From: Tychonema sp. LEGE 06208
GTDB lineage: Bacteria > Cyanobacteriota > Cyanobacteriia > Cyanobacteriales > Microcoleaceae
Reading direction: 5' to 3'
Assembly (NCBI RefSeq): GCF_015207505.1
Contig: NZ_JADEWT010000044.1
Span: 1-47,140 of the forward strand
Length of the DNA stretch: 47,140 bases
Positions 1-7,852 of the stretch are shown here, piece after piece; position 1 is the stretch's first letter; each line of letters starts with the position of its first letter. A model generated the notes under the pieces. The model was not told where the DNA came from. It searched no databases and was given only the letters and a program-made list of their open reading frames with translations. The position numbers were made by a program, and so were the translations under genes.

Positions 1-99
1 GATATTGAACACGATTTTAGTGCCTTAAAGCGAGCCAGAATGTATGCTCCTGCTGGCACATCTTTAGATGAACTTATCTGTGCCTACTGCGCTCAATAG
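1..99 (+). pseudogene. IS630-family transposase, 3' end (cut by window edge)
   Basis: Frame 1 is open from the first base to a TAG at 97-99 and encodes 32 residues beginning DIEHDFSALKRARMYAP and ending in a LDELICAYCAQ-like tail. This matches the usual C-terminus of IS630 (Tc1/mariner-like DDE) transposases of cyanobacteria. These enzymes cut and paste DNA into TA dinucleotides. The 5' part and catalytic residues lie outside the window, so whether the gene is intact cannot be judged; it is listed as partial. No clear terminal inverted repeat was found just downstream. Confidence 0.75.
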
Positions 100-200
100 T
101 GTCTCTTTTTTATTTGAAATGACTATATCCTTGTGAAAAATCGATCGTACTACTTAAAAAAGAATGGGAAAATGGCGCTTAATTCCACTCTCCCAATTTT

Positions 201-1136
201 TTATTTCTTTGCTGTTTTTTCCTGTTTTAACTCTTCTTCTTGCATCTGCAATAACTCAGGAACCGTTACAAATTTGTACCCTTCTTTTCTCAATCTAGCA
301 ATAATATTCGGCAAAGCTTGTACCGTCTTCGAGCGATTGCCTCCCCCGTCGTGCATCAACACAATGCCGCCGGAATTTGCTTGCCGAAACACGTTGTCCA
401 TCAACGATTGCGTAGCACTCCGCCAATCTAAAGAATCGGCCGACCACAGGACAACTGTATATTTTTTCTTCTGTGCGTAAGCTGCTAACCCATTGTTTAA
501 AATGCCTCCCGGCGGGCGGAAAAGCGATGTTTTTACCCCGGTTAATTCTGCAATTAACGATGACGTGCGATCGATCTCCCGAGCTGCACCGTCTTCGTTA
601 TACTTAATGTATTGGTGGTTCCAACTGTGGTTGCCGATCGCGTGACCTGCAGCCACTACTTGTTTGCCAAGTTCGGGATAAGTGTGCAGATACCTTCCTA
701 CCCAAAAGAATGTAGCTTTAATATTGTTTTTCTTGAGAATATCTAGGATTTGTGTAGTTGTTGTCGGCCAGGGGCCGTCGTCAAATGTCAGGGCGATCGC
801 TTTGTGCCGCGAGTCGAGTTTCGCCTGACGGATTGTTACACCTTTCAACTCGGAGGGCAGGCTTGATTGAAAGCGCTTTTCCTCCAAAGAGGCGATCGCC
901 TTTTGGGAAAATTCAACTCGACTGGCGATCGCCCCTTTGATTCCATTAACATTGGCGATCGGCTTTTGTTCTGAGGGTTCGGATACCGCCAACACTTGCG
1001 ACTGCATCGGTGTCACTGGCCCAGTGGCCCGCAAGTTCATTGGCAACGTCACGCCCAGTAAAAAACTGGCGGCCGCGGCCGTAAAAGCAACGATTAAATT
1101 TTTGCGCCGCCTCAACAGCCGTTTCAATTTTGTCAC
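201..1136 (-). CDS. Polysaccharide deacetylase (NodB/CE4 family), membrane anchored
   Basis: 311 residues. A hydrophobic segment at about residues 13-32 after a basic start (KLKRLLRRRKN) looks like an uncleaved signal anchor, placing the enzyme in the periplasm. The NodB domain covers about 112-290: LTFDDGPWP (Asp119/Asp120), the metal-binding GNHSWNH (His170, His174), RPPGG (207-211), and the C-terminal VLMHDGG. Such enzymes remove acetyl groups from N-acetylglucosamine polymers such as peptidoglycan or exopolysaccharide; the substrate cannot be read from the sequence. The start is GTG at 1136, supported by AAGGAGAG about 8 nt upstream; the nearby ATG runs straight into a TGA. The gene stands alone, with about 970 bp of repeat-rich DNA upstream. 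Confidence 0.9.
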   Translation of the reverse strand: MTKLKRLLRRRKNLIVAFTAAAASFLLGVTLPMNLRATGPVTPMQSQVLAVSEPSEQKPIANVNGIKGAIASRVEFSQKAIASLEEKRFQSSLPSELKGVTIRQAKLDSRHKAIALTFDDGPWPTTTTQILDILKKNNIKATFFWVGRYLHTYPELGKQVVAAGHAIGNHSWNHQYIKYNEDGAAREIDRTSSLIAELTGVKTSLFRPPGGILNNGLAAYAQKKKYTVVLWSADSLDWRSATQSLMDNVFRQANSGGIVLMHDGGGNRSKTVQALPNIIARLRKEGYKFVTVPELLQMQEEELKQEKTAKK

Positions 1137-1361
1137 GTCATTCTCTCCTTCGCACCTTGCACAGTTAATTTGAGATTTTATGTCTATGTCCTAGTAATCC
1201 ACTTAAGAGAATTATCTTAAATCGGATTGCGTCTAAAAATGCTAATACTGCAAATAACCGATCGCGCAGAACTCCGACAGGATAAAAAAATTTAAGACTT
1301 ATGTACAAAAAACCGCCTAACCGATGAAAATCGGCAAAATTTCAACAGGATTTACGCTCTT

Positions 1362-1423
1362 AAACCGGGTTTATTTGAAAAATCTGGGTTTCTCAACTAA
1401 AAAACTAAATCTAAACCCGGTTT
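1362..1423. repeat. Degenerate AAACCGGGTTT palindromic repeat
   Basis: AAACCGGGTTT at the left and AAACCCGGTTT at the right can pair around a loop of about 40 nt that also holds a third related arm (CTGGGTTTCT). It is a weaker copy of the family at 18077, 22977, 24164, 25729, 28698, 28832 and 40718. Confidence 0.6.
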
Positions 1424-1505
1424 AAGAGTCCTCATGCTTAATATCGTCTCCGATTGACGGTTGACAGCGATAAGATTCGATCGCGCCTGTCCCGTTTAGT
1501 ACGCT

Positions 1506-1548
1506 TTCGTAGTGCCGACTTAAGTCCGCACTACGAACCGCTTTTTTT
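1506..1548 (+). terminator. Hairpin with T-tract (terminator-like palindrome)
   Basis: TTCGTAGTGC (1506-1515) pairs perfectly with GCACTACGAA (1528-1537). The loop itself is palindromic (GACTTAAGTC), and a run of seven T follows at 1542-1548. The shape is that of an intrinsic terminator read on the plus strand, but no plus-strand gene precedes it. It may instead be one copy of the dispersed 'GTAG..GGACTTTAGTCC' palindrome family also seen near 9124, 28784 and 37266. Confidence 0.45.
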
Positions 1549-1574
1549 ATGGTAATCTGACCCGACATCAAATA

Positions 1575-1723
1575 AGGATCGAAAACTTAATAACTTAAAC
1601 ATCTGCCACACTTCTCTCTCTCCAGAAGCTCAGGGCTAAAGAGAGGCAGAGCCTCGCCTATCTGCATTACCAGGCTCTTCCTGGTAACGAGCCAATCGCT
1701 TAAGTTATTAAATTTTCATTCCT
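1575..1723. mobile_element. MITE-like element, copy 1 (149 bp, TA flanked)
   Basis: The left end 1575-1598 and the reverse complement of the right end 1700-1723 match at about 20 of 24 positions, giving terminal inverted repeats around ACTTAATAACTTAA. TA dinucleotides lie at 1573-1574 and 1723-1724. The interior has GGCAGAGCCTCGCC and a TTACCAGG/CCTGGTAA hairpin. A second copy with nearly identical ends lies at 37088-37235. There is no coding capacity, so it could move only with a transposase supplied in trans. TA target sites are typical of IS630/Tc1-mariner elements. Confidence 0.7.
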
Positions 1724-1736
1724 AAGCACAATTACT

Positions 1737-1793
1737 AGGGTGCGTCAGACACGAAAGCCGAAATTATATCGATCGTTGCACCTGACGCACCCT
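1737..1793. repeat. 12-bp inverted repeat (AGGGTGCGTCAG)
   Basis: AGGGTGCGTCAG at 1737-1748 is perfectly complementary to CTGACGCACCCT at 1782-1793, with a 33-nt spacer containing ATCGATCGTT. This resembles the small palindromic 'TAGGGTGCG' repeats common in cyanobacterial intergenic DNA; related, shorter examples lie near 14811 and 33074. Confidence 0.6.
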
Positions 1794-1962
1794 ACAAGTT
1801 GATTTCAAGGTGACACTAGCATTCTGGACTGTCTTCGTTATATTCTGGGGGACTCACGAGGCGGACTCTTCTCTTTTCCTGACGCTACAAGTTGATTCAA
1901 CTTCAAATATTGCACCTATAGCGGTTCTCAAGCGTGGTGAGGTATGCCCACGGAAGCCTTGC

Positions 1963-2060
1963 CCAATGCCCTATGCGCTGCGCGGGCCAATGCCCTATGC
2001 GCTGCGCGGGCCAATGCCCAATGCCCTATGCCCACGGAGGCCTATGCCCTATGCCCTATA
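1963..2060. repeat. Short tandem repeats (24-bp unit x2 plus ATGCCC-type units)
   Basis: A 24-bp unit starting CCAATGCCCTATGCGCTG is present twice without change (1963-1986, 1987-2010). It is followed by degenerate ATGCCCA/ATGCCCT units to about 2060. No gene function is apparent. The pattern is that of cyanobacterial short tandemly repeated repetitive sequences. Confidence 0.75.
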
Positions 2061-2103
2061 CCGGATAGTACCTCATATGAGAGATTGAAAGGCTATATAT
2101 CAA

Positions 2104-3726
2104 TCAAAGTCTTTTTGTGAGTGGGGGGCCGATTCTCTGTTTGTACAAGCCGACAATCCGATCGATCACTTCGTCAGCAGTCAGATTGTCTGTTTGAATT
2201 TCCACAGCATCGGCAGCTTTTCGCAAAGGTGCAACCTCCCTGGTGCTGTCCTTTTCGTCCCGCAGGGCGATGTCTTGTTCCAACTGCGCCAAACTAATAT
2301 TAGCCCGATCGCTCTCTTTAAGTTGTAACAGTCGCCGGCGCGATCGCTCTTGTACCGAAGCCGTCAAAAAAATCTTCAACTCCGCATCGGGAAACACATT
2401 AGTGCCGATATCCCTGCCTTCTGCCACAATTCCGCCTTTTTTGCCACAGCGCCGCTGTTCCTCCACCAGAAACTGCCGCACGGCGGGAATCGCTGCCATT
2501 TCTGAGACGCGGGATGTCACTTCCAAACTGCGAATTGCTTCGGTTACGTCTTCCCCGTTAATCTTTAGTGTCAAAGCTCCGGGATCGAGGTTGTATTCTA
2601 AATAGCTGTAACTGACTAATTCGGCGATCGCGCATTCGTCAGAAATCGGCGTCCCCGTTTTCAAAGCCAGCCAAGTCAGCGCCCGATACATCGCCCCGGT
2701 ATCCAGATAAAACAGCGAGAGAGCTTTTGCTGCTTGGCGAGTTACGGTGGATTTGCCAGCGCCCGCCGGGCCGTCGATCGCCACAATCGGCCGCCGGTTC
2801 AGCAGAATTATATTGTCAATCAACCGAGTAGAGCCTACTCTGGCTGCTACGGCTAAAAGTCCTGCTGTTTCCACAACCTGCAACGGCGCGAGAGTTTCGG
2901 GATCGACAAGTTCGGCGTATTCGAGCTTGACAGCAGGCTCTCTGGCGACTTCGGCGCGCGCTGCAGCAAGTGCGGCGGTGGCAGTGCGGTCGCCTGAAGC
3001 AAAAGTTTTTGAGGCTTGTTGCAGGGCGCGGTAGAGGGCGCAGGCTTGCTGTTTTTGCTCTGCTGTTAAATACTGATTGCGGGAACTCATCGCCAGTCCC
3101 GACTCTTCGCGGGCGATCGGGCAACCAACAATCTCTACAGGCAAGTTAAAATCAACAGCCAGTTGGCGGAGAATTGCTAGCTGCTGAGCATCTTTCTGAC
3201 CGAAATAAGCTTTTGTCGGTTGCACTAAAGTCAAAAGTTTAGTCACAATTGTCGCGACGCCCTGAAAATGACCAGGCCGAACTAGGCCGCACAATACTGA
3301 TGTCATCGCCGGCGGCGGTACTACTTGAGTTAAGGATGAAAGCTGAATTTGTGTTTGGGCGGTTTTGTGTGTTTCTGCACGCGCGGCGAAGCTATCCCGT
3401 AGGGAATTGACCCCTGAGTTGCCGAACATTTCCGTTGCTGGGGGAGCAAAAATGGCATCAACCCCAGCTTCCGAACACAGCAATCGGTCTTGCTCCAAAT
3501 TCCGGGGATAATCTTGAAAATCTTCTCTCGGCCCAAATTGCAGCGGGTTGACAAAAATGCTCACCACGACGATCGCATTTTCTTGTCTTGCTCGCTGGAT
3601 CAAGCTCAGATGTCCTCGGTGCAAAGCTCCCATCGTCGGAACTAAACCGACTGTCAAATGAGGTGCAGCAGATTTTTGTGAATTTAAGTAGCAGCGAAGT
3701 GCTGCAATCGCAGTAAACAGGCGCAC
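2104..3726 (-). CDS. panC/cmk: Bifunctional pantothenate synthetase / cytidylate kinase
   Basis: 540 residues. The N-terminal half (about 1-310) is pantothenate synthetase, joining pantoate and beta-alanine with ATP: PTMGALHRGH (30-39), FVNPLQFGPREDF, SVLCGLVRPGHFQGV, YFGQKDAQQL, SSRNQYL. The C-terminal half (about 312-540) is cytidylate kinase, phosphorylating CMP/dCMP: P-loop IDGPAGAGKST (317-327), LDTGAMYRALT, AEGRDIGT. This fusion is characteristic of cyanobacteria. An odd insertion of roughly 25 residues (about 104-130, containing NSLRDSFAARAE) interrupts the normally short EMFG...LTQVVPP loop. It is encoded partly by a palindromic repeat at 3386-3407 that recurs inside priA. The insertion keeps frame, so the enzyme is probably functional. 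The gene appears monocistronic. Confidence 0.95.
   Translation of the reverse strand: MRLFTAIAALRCYLNSQKSAAPHLTVGLVPTMGALHRGHLSLIQRARQENAIVVVSIFVNPLQFGPREDFQDYPRNLEQDRLLCSEAGVDAIFAPPATEMFGNSGVNSLRDSFAARAETHKTAQTQIQLSSLTQVVPPPAMTSVLCGLVRPGHFQGVATIVTKLLTLVQPTKAYFGQKDAQQLAILRQLAVDFNLPVEIVGCPIAREESGLAMSSRNQYLTAEQKQQACALYRALQQASKTFASGDRTATAALAAARAEVAREPAVKLEYAELVDPETLAPLQVVETAGLLAVAARVGSTRLIDNIILLNRRPIVAIDGPAGAGKSTVTRQAAKALSLFYLDTGAMYRALTWLALKTGTPISDECAIAELVSYSYLEYNLDPGALTLKINGEDVTEAIRSLEVTSRVSEMAAIPAVRQFLVEEQRRCGKKGGIVAEGRDIGTNVFPDAELKIFLTASVQERSRRRLLQLKESDRANISLAQLEQDIALRDEKDSTREVAPLRKAADAVEIQTDNLTADEVIDRIVGLYKQRIGPPLTKRL
3386..3407. repeat. Palindromic repeat inside panC/cmk (in-frame)
   Basis: The 22-nt stretch beginning GCGAAGCTATCCCG matches 44371-44392 inside priA at 21 of 22 positions. 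It has a small internal palindrome (TCCC...GGGA). Read on the minus strand it encodes about SLRDSFAA. It lies in a loop of PanC where the family normally has no such residues. Confidence 0.7.
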
Positions 3727-4137
3727 CGTTATATTCTCCTGAAGGCCTTTGACAGAAGCCAGATTTGTTGACTCAGAATTTGTTCCATCTGATATCTTGC
3801 ACCGATGTTAGCAACAAGTTTGCCCCGCCCGATCGCGCGATTTTGGCCGCGAGAGCCAGATATTAGTGTCGATCGGATATCTGACATCACTATACCTCTG
3901 GCATTCATTCACAAGTTATCTGAAATTATCTGCGTCAATCAGTGTTGATCTACCTGAAATCTGCGGTTGAAAGATCGAGGACTTATGCAATCCAAGTCTA
4001 TTCTCGATCGGCTTTTGATGAACGGACTCTCATGGGGGCTCCACAAGAAAATTAATTCTTTGTGCAGCAGGCCAGAAACCCTTTGCGAGGCAGAATGCTG
4101 CAATATCTGGCCTTTTATTGTACTGTCTGTCTACCGT
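3727..4137. other. Intergenic region between panC/cmk and rlpA-like gene
   Basis: No gene is recognised. The segment 3940-3966 carries a copy of the dispersed motif ATCTGCGTCAATCAGTGTT..ATCTGCGGTT, also present near 7083, 16449 and 43976. GGCCAGA (4070-4076) and TCTGGCC (4106-4112) could pair weakly downstream of the rlpA-like stop. The plus-strand open frame across 3967-4218 shows no recognisable protein features. Confidence 0.5.
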
Positions 4138-5241
4138 TTACTGTCCCACAGTTGTTGGCTGCTGCGGTTCCATTACTTCGATTTCCACTCTCGCCACACC
4201 GCTGCCGATCATTCCTAGGACGCTGGCGGCACCTGCGGACAAGTCAATCAGCCGATCGCCCACATAGGGGCCGCGGTCATTAATGCGGACGACTACGGTG
4301 CGGCCGTTGTCGAGATTTCGCACCATCACTCTAGTTCCGAAGGGCAAGTTGCGGTGGGCTGCGGTTAAATCATTTTGGTTGAAACGCTCGCCGCTGGCGC
4401 TGAGGTTGCCGTTAAAGCCCGGGCCGTACCAGGAAGCCCAGCCGTTGAGCCGCACTTGAACGGGGCCCACAGATAGCAGGGGGCGTTCTGGTTGGGGTTG
4501 GCCTGCGACTGCTGCCAGGGGTGGAGCGTTCCCCAGCAGTCGGCGGAGGCGATTGGTTACTTGCAGCGCGTCTCGACTAAAGTCGCTGGTGCTGTCGGGG
4601 AGGATGGTTTCGGCGTTGATGTTTACCAAGTCCTCGCCGTTTGCCTGGATCAGGTAGCGGTCTCGTTCTTCCCACTTCACTGTAATGCTGTTGGGATCGA
4701 TGTTGTTGCGGGCTAGCTGGTTGAGTCTTGCTGCTAAGCTCGATGCCCGCGACACAGGATCTGCTTGGACGCTGATTGCGTTGCTGGCGATGTTTCCTAC
4801 TTTGGGATTGTCTTTTTGGTCTGCTATTTTTAACTGACTGCGAGCATCGGCTTGGCTGTCGCCTGTTTCTCCGATTTTGGCATTTTTTTCCGGACTGGCG
4901 TTGAGAAAGGTGATGACTGGAATGTTTCGCACGTAGACTGTCGCTGCTTGTCGCCCACCTAAGTCGTGGGACTGAATTTTGGCGATCGAGTCTCGGTTAA
5001 TCTCAGCTCTTGCTTGATACTGATACTGTCCGACTTTTTGTGCTTCGACCCGCTTCGCGTTTAACTGCGGGGACGGTTGGGTGGCAATTACTTGCTGGGA
5101 CTGAGAGTTTTGCTTGACGGCATCTGTTGCTTGTGCGTGACAAGAAGAGGCCGTTCCTACGACAGGAACTAACAGGACAGCGAGTAGACCACCAACAAAT
5201 TTTTCCTTCATACGTCCATTTTTGTGAAGAGCCATTGCCAA
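4138..5241 (-). CDS. RlpA-family septal ring lytic transglycosylase-like protein
   Basis: 367 residues. The N-terminus has a basic start and a hydrophobic stretch (GGLLAVLLVPVVGTASS) followed by CHAQA, a signal peptide (or lipobox-like site) for export. About 220 residues of low-conservation sequence follow. The double-psi beta-barrel RlpA domain lies near the C-terminus (about 265-360): GWASWYGPGFNG, SGERFNQNDLTAAHRNLPF, GTRVMVRNL, RINDRGPY, IDLSAGAA. RlpA proteins bind denuded peptidoglycan and in some bacteria cleave it; whether this one is catalytic is not shown. ATG codons at residues 1, 3 and 11 are possible starts; MKEKFVGG (residue 11) would give the most typical signal peptide, but no clear ribosome binding site separates them. 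Confidence 0.85.
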   Translation of the reverse strand: MAMALHKNGRMKEKFVGGLLAVLLVPVVGTASSCHAQATDAVKQNSQSQQVIATQPSPQLNAKRVEAQKVGQYQYQARAEINRDSIAKIQSHDLGGRQAATVYVRNIPVITFLNASPEKNAKIGETGDSQADARSQLKIADQKDNPKVGNIASNAISVQADPVSRASSLAARLNQLARNNIDPNSITVKWEERDRYLIQANGEDLVNINAETILPDSTSDFSRDALQVTNRLRRLLGNAPPLAAVAGQPQPERPLLSVGPVQVRLNGWASWYGPGFNGNLSASGERFNQNDLTAAHRNLPFGTRVMVRNLDNGRTVVVRINDRGPYVGDRLIDLSAGAASVLGMIGSGVARVEIEVMEPQQPTTVGQ

Positions 5242-5793
5242 GCGAGATTGGAGGATTTGCCAAGATGCGATCGGGCGCTACAGATTTTTCTGTTGGCCCT
5301 TCGCGATTCCTCCTAGAGTCACAGCAGAGTATCGGGCTGCTTTGAGTGCTTTTATGCTTCTGCCCCAAAAATTTTGGTCGAAACTTTCCCGATACTTGAC
5401 AACTCATACTCGATCCGCAATTTGTGTTTTGGTAACGAACTGCAACAGACTACCACAAACTTTTGCGCTTGGGGATCGCTCACAGCACGAAATTTACCAA
5501 AAATTGAGGGTATTTTCACAAATTTCTGTCTCAGATAATGCTTTGATTCCAGTGTTTGCAGACGTTTTCGCAATTCCTGAAAACTTTACAAAACTTTACA
5601 AAAATTCACCGGATTTTATTGCTGCGTACTAGACCTCTCCCATAATTATTCTGGAAGAGGCTTTTCGAGCCTGTTTCAGACAGGCCTTTGGAGGAAGGGT
5701 CTAATGCTTGGCCTGAAAAAAGCTGTTTGTCCACTGTTAAGCGTTAACCGTTATGGGCATACACTAAAACTTAGAAATCGATTTGGCGGATTT
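5242..5793. promoter_or_regulatory. Intergenic region and leader upstream of purM
   Basis: No separate gene is recognised. AAACTTTACA is repeated at about 5580-5600. A small hairpin GCCTGT/ACAGGC (5669-5685) precedes a strong ribosome binding site GGAGG (5690-5694), spaced 9 nt from an ATG at 5704. That ATG is in frame with purM but lies 30 codons before the conserved start at 5794, so it is either an N-terminal extension or a leader. Confidence 0.45.
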
Positions 5794-6822
5794 ATGGATT
5801 ATCGAGAAGCAGGTGTGGATGTTGAGGCGGGCAGAGCTTTTGTCTCGCGCATCAAAAATACGGTCAAAAGCACCCACAGAGCGGGAGTTTTGGGCGGATT
5901 CGGCGGATTTAGCGGGTTTTTCAGCGTCCCGGAGGGTTTAAAAGAGCCGGTGATGGTTTCGGGCACTGACGGCGTTGGGACTAAGTTGAAGTTGGCCAGC
6001 GAGCTCTCGCGCCACGACACGGTAGGTATCGACTTGGTGGCGATGTGCGTCAACGACGTGCTGACATCCGGGGCGGAACCCCTCTTTTTTCTCGATTATT
6101 TAGCCACGGGAAAGTTAAATTCTGAACAATTAGCTGCTGTGGTGACAGGGATTGCTGAGGGTTGCAAGCAAGCAGGCTGTGCTTTGCTCGGAGGTGAAAC
6201 CGCAGAAATGCCCGGTTTTTATCAAGCGGGTGAGTACGATTTGGCTGGTTTTTGTGTGGGAATTGTCGAAAAAAGCAAGTTGCTTGATGGTTCGCAGGTG
6301 CGGGTGGGAGATGTGGCTGTGGGGCTCGCTAGTTCTGGTGTCCACAGCAACGGTTTTAGTTTGGTAAGGAAAATTGCGGGCGTGAGGGGTTTTGATTGGC
6401 ATTCCCAACCCTCTGAGTTGGGCGGCCAAAGTTTGGGAGAGGTTCTTCTCACTCCGACTGCGATTTATGTTAAGCCTGTCCTCGCAGCCATTAACAGCGG
6501 TTTAAAAATTCACGGGATGGCTCACATTACTGGTGGCGGTTTGCCGGAAAATTTGCCCCGCTGTTTGGGCGCAAATCAATCTGTGAAAATTGACATTGAT
6601 AGCTGGCCGAGTTTGCCGATTTTTGACTGGATTGCTGAAGCTGGGCAAGTTGCGATCGCAGATATGTTCAATACTTTTAATATGGGTGTTGGGTTTGTCC
6701 TGTTGGTCGATCGCGCTGAAGTCGCAGCCACCGTTCAATGGTTTGAGTCTCAGGAAATTGCTGCTTGGGCGATCGGCGAAGTTATTGACGGAAATGGGGA
6801 ATTGGTAATCAACGCAGATTAA
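5794..6822 (+). CDS. purM: Phosphoribosylformylglycinamidine cyclo-ligase (AIR synthetase)
   Basis: 342 residues from the ATG at 5794. It catalyses ATP-dependent ring closure of FGAM to AIR in de novo purine synthesis in the cytoplasm. Seen: the N-terminal [17 protein letters not shown] typical of the family, [80 protein letters not shown] and the C-terminal [11 protein letters not shown]. The frame stays open upstream to an ATG at 5704 with a much better Shine-Dalgarno (GGAGG at 5690), which would add [18 protein letters not shown] and 12 more residues. The shorter start was chosen because it coincides with the family's normal N-terminus. Two clear inverted structures follow the gene. Confidence 0.93.
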   Translation: MDYREAGVDVEAGRAFVSRIKNTVKSTHRAGVLGGFGGFSGFFSVPEGLKEPVMVSGTDGVGTKLKLASELSRHDTVGIDLVAMCVNDVLTSGAEPLFFLDYLATGKLNSEQLAAVVTGIAEGCKQAGCALLGGETAEMPGFYQAGEYDLAGFCVGIVEKSKLLDGSQVRVGDVAVGLASSGVHSNGFSLVRKIAGVRGFDWHSQPSELGGQSLGEVLLTPTAIYVKPVLAAINSGLKIHGMAHITGGGLPENLPRCLGANQSVKIDIDSWPSLPIFDWIAEAGQVAIADMFNTFNMGVGFVLLVDRAEVAATVQWFESQEIAAWAIGEVIDGNGELVINAD

Positions 6823-6906
6823 TTTTAGTTGAAGAAATCAAAAAAAAATCGCCTTTTTTTTTTCGGCTTAATGCTTGACTTTGAGTAATCGATGAAGTAT
6901 TATTAA

Positions 6907-6955
6907 ATAATGGGAGTGGTGACATTTTTAAAATTTAACTCACCACTCCCATTAT
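6907..6955 (+). terminator. Perfect 16-bp hairpin downstream of purM
   Basis: ATAATGGGAGTGGTGA (6907-6922) pairs without mismatch with TCACCACTCCCATTAT (6940-6955) around a 17-nt AT-rich loop. It starts 84 nt after the purM stop. It lacks a proper T-tract, so it may stabilise the mRNA end or be a mobile palindrome rather than a classical terminator. A run of nine T sits closer to purM at about 6853-6861. Confidence 0.45.
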
Positions 6956-7720
6956 CTAAAATATACCACAAGAATTCTGGAAAAGTCAATAGGTAATACC
7001 TCTTTTTTAAGCCAATTTTTTTCACAAAATTTTAGGAAAGTTGGTTTATTTTACAAGATAAATTTTTGTCCGATGAAGCGATCGCAGATTTCAGGCAGAT
7101 TAACACTGATTGACGCAAATAATTTTGAATCGATCGCATCAATGCAATTGCAGTCTAATATCAATTCCGGTTGCACTCATAAGTAAGTCGGTGGGGAAAA
7201 ACACAACTTTGTTAAGAAAGATAAATGAGGCTAAAACCTTAATCCCTCCTGCATTCTGTCTCCTGACTCCTGCCTCATCCCAACTACAAATATTTACGCC
7301 TTTCTACTTACATGATGTTAACAGTCAACAGTGAATTTACTATTCCGATGAAGAGAGGATTTGATATAATTTATCCAGTGGCTAAAAAACCAGTGCAAGT
7401 CCGCCTTAAATTGTGCAGAGACTTTGCTCGCTGGGCGAGAAACAAATAATCTCAAAATCCAGAAGCTTTCTGCTAGTTTTTATGAATTGCATATTTAACC
7501 TGTCCTACCGTAAATCAGCAACGCCAGGAAATATAAACTCGATCTGCAAAAAACTGCCAGAAGTACGTGGCCAATTTACTCGACAATTAAAATGGCTCAA
7601 CGCTTGTGAATGTTGCCTTCATTTTTTATCCCAAAAATTAGTATTGAAGGCTTGCTTAAACTCAAAATTCTAAGCTGTGTCAGTCTAAACTTAACGCAGC
7701 TTCGTCGCCAGCTTTAGACT

Positions 7721-7755
7721 CTGGGGAGGCTGTTCCTCGATATCTACCTCCCCAG
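7721..7755. repeat. 9-bp hairpin (CTGGGGAGG)
   Basis: CTGGGGAGG (7721-7729) pairs with CCTCCCCAG (7747-7755) around a 17-nt loop, about 100 nt before the next gene. It could be a leader structure of that gene; no riboswitch class is recognised. Confidence 0.35.
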
Positions 7756-7852
7756 GCAGATCCGGGGAATGAGAAAAAATGAAATAAAATTTTTAAAATA
7801 TTTATGTAGTTTTGTTACAATAGGCAAAACCTAATATTTTAAACCACACTGG

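Larger units (their letters stand above)
1137..2103. other. Gene-free, repeat-rich intergenic region
   Basis: Between the deacetylase and panC/cmk no convincing gene is seen. The segment contains a degenerate copy of the AACCGGGTTT palindrome family (1362-1423), a hairpin followed by seven T (1506-1548), a 149-bp MITE-like element (1575-1723), a 12-bp inverted repeat (1737-1793) and short tandem repeats (1963-2060). The open frame at 1810-2088 is built largely from the tandem repeats and is not considered a gene. Confidence 0.7.
6823..7852. other. Gene-free region downstream of purM
   Basis: About 1 kb without a recognisable gene. It holds a perfect 16-bp inverted repeat (6907-6955), a copy of the dispersed ATCTGCG/GTGTTAATCTGC motif in reverse (about 7083-7120), and a 9-bp hairpin (7721-7755). 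The open frame at 7413-7673 has no family resemblance and a composition like non-coding DNA. A structured RNA cannot be excluded. Confidence 0.5.

Noticed and set aside
1810-2088. 92-codon open frame on the plus strand
   Set aside because: It is made mainly of ATGCCC-type tandem repeats, has no ribosome binding site and no family resemblance.
3967-4218. 83-codon plus-strand frame before the rlpA-like gene
   Set aside because: It overlaps the antisense of the rlpA-like 3' end, has unusual composition (Cys/Trp rich) and no recognisable motif.
7413-7673. 86-codon plus-strand frame downstream of purM
   Set aside because: Composition is like translated non-coding DNA; no Shine-Dalgarno and no family motif.
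7360-7850. Riboswitch (cobalamin-type) upstream of the membrane protein
   Set aside because: CCAGTGCAAGTCCGCC looked suggestive, but the conserved B12-box and core elements are absent.
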